Positions 57,703-64,000 of a DNA stretch of 64,000 nucleotides are shown piece after piece. The notes under the pieces are model-generated. The model made no database searches and was not told the DNA's origin. It saw nothing but the letters and a program-made list of their open reading frames with translations. Within the stretch, counting starts at the first letter, position 1. The number at the start of each line of letters is the position of its first letter. The position numbers were made by a program, and so were the translations under genes. Source of the stretch: Papaver somniferum (lineage: Eukaryota > Streptophyta > Magnoliopsida > Ranunculales > Papaveraceae); the NCBI RefSeq assembly GCF_003573695.1, contig NC_039358.1:193416418-193480417 (forward strand). Reading direction: 5' to 3'.

Positions 57703-59489
57703 GTCTTGACGTTGCGCCTAAAGAAATACATAATTTCACATAAATGCTTCATCATAGACTGCACAGTTTTGTGGACAGAGTCCCCAGAAATCATGCAGCT
57801 CCTGACAGGAAGAGGATCTTTGTGGCCTCCTTCATTTCCTAATTGAAGTTCTCCCGCATCCACCTTTTCTTTGAAAATGCGCTTCAATTTGTTGCACTCA
57901 CTGGTTGGGTGATTGACAAATCTATGGTAACGACAATATTTGGGATTCGCCATCTGTTCTTCGGTGGGCGGACATCTGAGAGGAGGTCGCTTGATGGCGT
58001 CATCTTGAATCCATGCTTCCAGGAGTTCAATGACTTCATCTATTGTAAATGGGAAGTCTGGAGCAGCATCTCCAGCCTCTTGTTGTTGTGCAGGTGTTTT
58101 AGCTGGTGCTTTCCGTGGTGGACCTGCCTGATGCGCTGGTGCTGCACGTTTGGGTTGTTGCTTCGCCACTGGAGCTTTTCTCTTTCCTCTTTCACCCACT
58201 ACACTTACAGAGGGCCCAGCATTGTATTGTTTGTTGATGAAACGCCCGCTTCCCCGAGTTTCATGTGCATCTTCACCCCTAGCCGGTCTGGTTCTTTCTA
58301 AAAGCGCTGGTGCGGTCGTAGCCGATCGCTTAACAACTTCATGGAGTTCGGAGAACGTCTGGAAGCGCAGGTTTTCCAGTAAAGCACGATAGATGGGAAC
58401 CATAATGTTAATGCATGACTGCACCAACTGTTGTTCGGTCACATTTGGGTCGTGACAATCCAAAGTTTGAATTCTGAATCTCTTGACGTAATCGTTTGGA
58501 TGCTCTTTGTTTCGTTGAAACATTCTTCCCAAGTATGAGAAAGTGATTTGCTCACACGAAGAAATACTTCTTATAGAAATCGGTGACCATCTCACACCAG
58601 TTCGATATGTTGTTTGGTGCGATGTTGTTGTACCAGATATACGCTCTTCCAGTAAGCGACTTTGAGAACTCTTTCAGGCGAAGGACGTGATTGTATTCGT
58701 GCTCTCCAAAGGATTCCAGAAAACGAGAAATGTGTTCGCGAGCGTTACCAATACCATCATAAAGGGAAAACTGAGGAGAGGAGTATCCTCTCGGGAGAGG
58801 AACTCTTTGCACATCAGGAGGATACGGAGGTTGGTGCTGGTGTAGGTCTACCGGGTTTTCCTTGCCTCGATTTTGGAGAAGTCGTTCCATATCCTCACGT
58901 GTGATGAAATTGGATGGTTGATTCATTTCTCTTGAGCGCTCAGGAGCAACACGAACTTCCTCATCTATGAATGCACGCCCTGTTTAAGTGTTTGCGCCAA
59001 GAGTGTTGAAAGTACTCCTTATTGGTTCCATGAGTTCATGCGGATCTTGTGGTAGTCGCTCTGTTAGCGTCTTGAGGAAAGTGAGTACTTCTTTCTGAGG
59101 TGTAGCCATGTCTGTCTGAGCGTTAGCGAGAACTTTTTGTCTTTCCATTAAATCGACAATGGTAATAGAGGGTTGGCCTCATCTGGTTCCTCCGGTCTCT
59201 CGTCCTGATGGGGGAGTGACAGTAGATCTAGTAACAACCGGGGGTGTTACGCTCGAAGAAACATTGGGGGTGGCGGCAGCGACTCTGGCTGTGGTGATTG
59301 GAGGTGTCATGCCTAAGGGAATGTTTCCTGCGTCGATGGTGTTGGTGGTTGAGGATGTAGTGCAACGAGATGCGTTGATCGTGCTGGTAGGTGGTACATT
59401 GGTGTCACTGGCAGAAATTTGATACCAGGGGTGTTGTCAGCGCCAGTAACATCGGGATTTTCCACTGATCCAGACCTAAGATCCACCAT
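57588..59489 (-). pseudogene. gag: Gag pseudogene of the Tat/Ogre-like element
   Basis: The ATG at 59489 (MVDLRSGSVENPDVTGADNT) starts a frame that stops after 58 codons, and the following part is shifted. At 58926-58552 the gag core is clear: SLYDGIGNAREHISRFLESF, then KEFSKSLTGRAYIWYNNIAP and NWCEMVTDFYKKYFF. A frameshift near 58560 leads to the next frame with NEHPNDYVKRF-like and ELHEVVKRSATTAP blocks. A His/Cys motif CRYHRFVNHPTSEC stands for the nucleic-acid-binding knuckle, in the C-x2-H-x4-H-x5-C form usual for Tat-type gag. Several stops and frameshifts make the gene non-functional. Confidence 0.75.
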
Positions 59490-59547
59490 CTTGAATTTGA
59501 GAAAATTGAAATGAAATCGAAAATTGATCTTGCAACCGAGAGATTAA

Positions 59548-59566
59548 TCTCCCACTGCGGTCGCCA
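59548..59566 (-). other. Primer-binding site, tRNA-Arg type
   Basis: The + strand reads TCTCCCACTGCGGTCGCCA next to the right LTR. It resembles the 3' end of a plant tRNA-Arg including CCA, so the minus strand carries the primer site. tRNA-Arg priming is known for Ogre-type elements. The tRNA assignment is from memory. Confidence 0.6.
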
Positions 59567-59568
59567 AT

Positions 59569-61670
59569 TGTTTTGGGGTAAAAACTGATTCTGCTGTTTT
59601 TTGGTAAATTTGGGTGTGTTGATGAGAAACGAATTCAAACCCTAAACAAATGCACTGCACGAGAGTACTTTAGATTCGAGAGATCAATCTGTAAGACTCT
59701 GGCCTAAACCAAGAAATGGATGTTCCAGATTCAATTCGGTCACAAAGTGAAGGAGAAGGGTTGATCTTAGGGAGGGAAGAGAAGAAGGTGTTTGAGATCA
59801 GAATGTTGAATTATGAAGGTGTGGTTGTTTTATGACTTGTATCAGAATATGGTTTTCTGGATACCCGTGTTGTTAACACTTATCCCCTTTTGAAATAGGC
59901 TGAAAACATATTTATATAAGTCATTGAGCGCACCCTGATCTCATAGGAAGTGGGGGAAGTTAAGTAGTGGAGTCGTGCGGAAGGTTTCCGTTATGAGGGA
60001 AGACTAGTCACACTTTCAACCACTACTCTCATTACTGTTAACCGTACGTCCTTTCTGACATTTTCTCGTAATGGGCGCGTTGCACGCCGCACACTGTAAA
60101 CCGCCAGACCAATGCCCCAATGAGTATCCCCCAGTTTGTGACATATTTGATGTCTCGAATAAATGGGTCAAGTCATGAGACTCGCCGCTAAAATCAGCAC
60201 ATAGTGCTTTTAGGTTAAATAATAAGTTATTTGTGAAATCAATATTTGCATAGCATCGCTTATAGTTGATGTTTATAAAGTACCGCTTTCAAACAGCTGA
60301 AAAATAATCGATATGCTAGATGCATCGTAGTTTTAGAGCTTGATTGAATCAGTCACGAATTGATCATCTTAAAACAGTAGCACGACTGGCCACCTTAGGG
60401 GCGAGCTATCACTTGGTCGATCGCTCCCTGTGGAGGAGTGATGGCCGGTGGTCACAATGCTACCTTGTTGGTTTTCTGAAAATAAATCTACACCATCCAA
60501 CTAGGCTAGCGAAGTTAGATTTAATGTAATTTTAGGGTTTAGGGGCCGTGCAACCAACCCTATTTTGGCTAAGCGATTTGAAGCGCTGCGCGCTAGTTCA
60601 AGCAGGCCGATCGGCCCTATGCAAAGACGGGGCGCCAGTGAGCGCGCTGACATCTTTGGGGTCACCTGGAATTGAATCTAAGCCACTTACTTTGGCTGGC
60701 AATGATGGACGATCGTGATCGGTTTGCGACACTACCTTGTTGCTGCAAACGCAACTTAGGGTTTCTAAAGTAGCGCGTTCACCCTACTTTGGGTGAACGA
60801 TTTTATATGTTCTTGGCTTGCCGTGAGCAAGTAGATCGACCATGGGTGTAGCTGGGTCGCCGGTGAACACACCAGCACTTCTTTGATCGTTCGAAGGAAA
60901 TCTAATCCGTCCAACTAAGCTAGCCAAGTTGGACGGTCGTGATGTTTCTGAGACCGTTTTAGCCGGTATTAGCTTGTTTGAGATTTCTTCTGCAACAATG
61001 CGATCACCCATATTTGGGGTTAGCGTTCGACGATGTTGCAGTGTGCTAGATGCAGTCCAACCAGTTGGGGTATTAGTGGGCCTGTCGGTGGCCATCTTGT
61101 GATCGCCTAGTTCCGCTAGGAGTAGACTAGGCCTATTAAATTGTGTGGCCAAATCATGCGGCCTTGATCGTTCTTTAAGACTGATACAGACATTCTAGAT
61201 TTCCTTTAAGGAACTTAAACGCGTTCGATCGCGTAAATTTTAACTAAAAGGTTTGTTAACACGCTAATCTCTTTGTCAGAGGATGGTGTAGCCTAAGCGA
61301 GTGTTTTCATGCAGATTTCAATACTGACACTTCAGGAGATTCGTGCTACCCTGCTACGAGTGAACATTAATCGTTATGTCATGCCAACATTGAAAGTTCA
61401 GCTGGGGAACATAGCATAGCAAAATACAAAGCAGGCCATGCATTAGTAAATAATGCGACAGATTAAAATTTACAGAATATCTAGGATTGTTGCTTCATGC
61501 ACTATTCTGGATAAATTTCAATAAGTATGTTGAATTGCTCAATACATATGTAAGTGAAAAGGTTTATGGACTCATCACTTCCAAATGGCTTTTGTTCATT
61601 TGCAGGACGACAACGTATTCAAATACAGGGTTTCACGATTTTAGCCCTCAACCGAAAACCACCATCAACA
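59569..61670 (-). repeat. Right LTR (5' LTR) of the Tat/Ogre-like element
   Basis: 2102 bp, ending CCACCATCAACA and followed by the target duplication AAGAT. Frames inside (for example 60784-61152) also occur in the other LTR and contain no domain. Confidence 0.88.
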
Positions 61671-61675
61671 AAGAT

Positions 61676-62995
61676 AAAACCTATCATGTTTCTAAACCCT
61701 AGAATAAGAGATGAGGAAGAGATCCCTAATGGAGATGTATTTGATATTGGTGAGAAGCCTTCCTTTTATATCCTCTCTTCTCCTACCACTGTTCCAAGTT
61801 TAGGTCAAAGCCAAATAAGTTCGGCCAAAACTATTTTCATGTAAAACCCACAAGATGTTAGCCCATTAACTCAGTGCATAACATCAGTTAACTTGTCGGT
61901 TCTGTGAAACTGACAAGCATATTTATCCTTCCGATCTTCACCAGTAAATGGCACAATTCGCTCTCCTTCTCTGCATTCCTAGCATTCATCTATGCACTTT
62001 AATCACTACCTTCTTGTCTGAATTTTTGCATCACAATACCAATCATGACTGTAACTTCACCTGTAGCTGCATTTTGACACCAACAACAACTCTGGCCCTT
62101 GTTTTGCACCACCAATATCACCAGATTAGCTTCAGTCTCATTAGTTCTTCCATCTCAGATACTCGACTCATAACAATCATCTTCTACCCTGAATTCATCA
62201 TTACCACCACCTGATCATAGTTTAATCACCACCAGCACTTCACTCAAGCTTCTGCCACCAGTTTTAGCAGCTTCAACAATTAATTCAAGACCAAAACAAT
62301 TCCATTCCTTCTTCCATACATCTCAAATAATTCATGGCAGCATCAATTCCTCTTCACAAATCGAACCCATCTTGCTGCAACATCGGATCCCCTTTCTTCC
62401 ATCTCAAACTCAGTACCAGCAAATCATCTGATTTTCTTATATCATCACCAAATTCATTCATCATCACCAACAACTTATAATCATTTTCCTGTTCTTCTCG
62501 GCATGAAATCACCATCTCAATTCGCAATGATTGAACCCTAAATTTCATCTCTTAACTCAAACAAATACCCTTAACCCAGATTCACACCCTAATTTCGGTT
62601 TCTGCTTCTTCTTACCAATTCGACATCAACAACAACCCATTCTTCGACAGTATCAAAATCTCTCTTCTCACCACAACAGCTGAATAAGAATGAAATGAGG
62701 AAGACTAGGTATGTTCGACCTAATGCAGGACTAATGTTGTACGAACATGATTTAGGCGCCCGACTGATGGGTATGGGCTACCACAAACTGGTCCATTAAC
62801 TTTGCCTTGAGGTGGACAGTGAATGTGTCATCGCTCGCTGCTTGCCTTTTTGCACCTATTTCTTCTTCTTTTGCTCCAATGACTCCAAAGTACCTAAATA
62901 ACTCAAAAGAACATATAAGATACACAATTTACATGAAAACTCGCAAAGAAAGCATAAACAATAGATAAATATCAAGGCGTTTTAGACACCTATCA
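61676..62995 (-). repeat. LTR D, right part
   Basis: Continuation of the LTR split by the Tat/Ogre-like element. It has a minus-strand TATA box (complement of CCTTTTATAT, 61762-61771) at the place where LTRs A-C have theirs, and ends GACACCTATCA. It contains CAC/ATC-rich stretches (about 62030-62500) that give serine/threonine-rich frames without meaning. Confidence 0.65.
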
Positions 62996-64000
62996 TATTC
63001 CCTCACACTTAGACTTTGCTAGTCGTCGAGCAAATCAAACAAAATAATTTAAAACATACATACAACTCCATCTCGTTGAAGATACGGTCACACTTAGCAC
63101 GTATAACAAGTCTTTAAACCCCTAGGTGTCCCTAGTGAACGAGTTATAGTCTTGTGAGGAAGAGGTATACCCACAAAACCTATATTTCCAACTTACAAGT
63201 TCTCCGAACTAATAACATCCAACGCGCTAAGAGGACATAGAAATTCTGCACACTAGTCATAAGAAGTTAGACATATATATATGAACACAATCTCATCCTT
63301 AAAAGTTGAGAGAGAAATAACCATCCGTTATCGAAAGAAATTCGGGTTCGAGAGTGATCGAAAGTCTCGACTCTGCCTCACAAGAAAGGGTTTTATGAAT
63401 TTTCTCTCAATAATAAACAACTTTTTTATGGGTCACACATGTGTCCAGATAGGAATGAAGAGATAATCCTGCGACACCTTGAATGATAGGAAGGCAAAAA
63501 CCCTCCGAATTGTTTTGAAAACCCACATTTTTTATTGTTTTGAAAAACCCATTTTTCTGACGATATCTAAGAAAAAAAATCAACCACTTAACGAAAGTGG
63601 GAATATGATTACTTACCTCGTTATCCGTTCAATGTGCAGTTAGCACCACTCTCACAGCGTCCATAGAAATGTCTTCGGTCTTCAGTCCTTGTCTTCATCT
63701 TCGTCTTCGGTCTTCAACTGTCGATGATAAATCTTGAACTTCGTAGAATCTTGAGAATGTGATTCTTTTCTCTAATTCCTTGTTGCTTGAAACTTCATTT
63801 CTGGATGTTCCTTCTTTCATTGACTTTACTGAAAGAATACAAAACTAAAAACGAACTAAACAAACCAAAATATGATACAATGAGTTTTTCTTGTCTCTTT
63901 TTTCTTCTTCTTTTTCTTTTATGAGACAAGAAAAATAAGTTAAATACACAACAAGAATAAAATAATAATTCTAGTAATGAACCTAAAGAAATTTTCTCTT
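62996..64000 (-). mobile_element. Start of the internal region of gypsy element D (3' non-coding part), cut by the window edge
   Basis: The polypurine complement (TATTCCCTCACACTTAG) follows LTR D. Then come blocks shared in order with 12350-12800 of the TR-GAG array: TTTAAACC-CTAGGTGTCCCTAGTG, GAACGAGTT, GTC-TGTGA-G. The element is thus a relative of the TR-GAG family. Its gag would lie right of 64000. No coding region is seen here. Confidence 0.65.

Larger units (their letters stand above)
52658..61670 (-). mobile_element. Degenerate Tat/Ogre-like Ty3/gypsy retrotransposon
   Basis: LTRs at 52658-54814 and 59569-61670 both start TGTTTTGGGG and end CCACCATCAACA, with AAGAT at 52653-52657 and 61671-61675 as 5-bp target duplication. 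The minus-strand orientation follows from the tRNA-Arg-like primer site beside the right LTR and the purine tract beside the left one. In minus-strand order it carries gag with frameshifts, a protease remnant, a small integrase C-terminal remnant and then an ORF in the opposite (+) strand. RT and RNase H are missing. tRNA-Arg priming and an extra antisense ORF between pol and the 3' LTR are features described for Tat-lineage elements (Ogre, Grande and relatives). Confidence 0.88.

Noticed and set aside
58150..58904. + strand frames (80-152 codons) across the Tat/Ogre gag
   Set aside because: Antisense shadows of gag with no protein-like motif.
61948..62214. 88-codon Ser/Thr/Ile-rich frame
   Set aside because: Lies inside LTR D in a CAC/ATC-rich tract; no start context or domain.

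Overview
The window is about 64 kb of plant nuclear DNA, most likely from a flowering plant. The evidence is a set of plant-type transposable elements (a Ty1/copia element, Athila/Tat-like Ty3/gypsy elements with gag only, two hAT elements, a plant mobile domain pseudogene), GT-AG exon fragments, and AT-rich spacers rich in T and A tracts. I cannot name the species. No intact host gene can be read end to end.

Layout. (1) 0.73-2.92 kb is a broken plant-mobile-domain (PMD) gene on the + strand. (2) 4.24-5.70 kb is a short non-autonomous hAT element with an imperfect 8-bp target duplication. (3) 5.81-25.83 kb is a Ty1/copia-type element with 300-bp LTRs differing at 5 positions and a 5-bp target duplication (AGTGG). 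It has no recognisable gag or pol; its internal sequence is instead built of short hairpins. (4) Nested in it at 9.94-24.32 kb (target duplication GGTAG) is a minus-strand Ty3/gypsy array LTR-gag-LTR-gag-LTR. Both units carry an intact gag-like ORF and no pol, as in TR-GAG elements. (5) 26.20-30.97 kb is a second, larger hAT element holding the C-terminal half of a transposase and an exon that looks captured. (6) 31-40.3 kb is low-copy-looking sequence with phase-compatible minus-strand exon candidates of an unidentified gene or pseudogene; a tRNA gene sits in one of its introns. (7) 40.64-49.59 kb is a threefold tandem duplication of a roughly 3.0-kb unit with exon-like segments conserved in all three copies. 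(8) 51.83-64 kb is a nest: the LTR of a minus-strand gypsy element that runs off the right edge is split by a second complete gypsy element (52.66-61.67 kb, target duplication AAGAT). The latter has degraded gag-protease, almost no pol, a tRNA-Arg-type primer site, and a spliced ORF in antisense, which points to the Tat/Ogre group.

The most unusual signal is in the copia element. Sixteen stem-loops share an 8-nt loop close to CC[A/T]GAAG[T/C], while the arms differ from hairpin to hairpin yet stay complementary. A second array near its 3' end repeats a different loop (TTTTGTCCCAAGTGGTTTT-like) closed by complementary arms. This looks like a structured-RNA, protein-free retroelement and is the best candidate here for something not yet described.

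The order of events can be read from the nesting. The copia element inserted into host DNA, then the gypsy element inserted into it. On the right, gypsy D inserted, then gypsy E inserted into its LTR. Both hAT elements sit in unique sequence.
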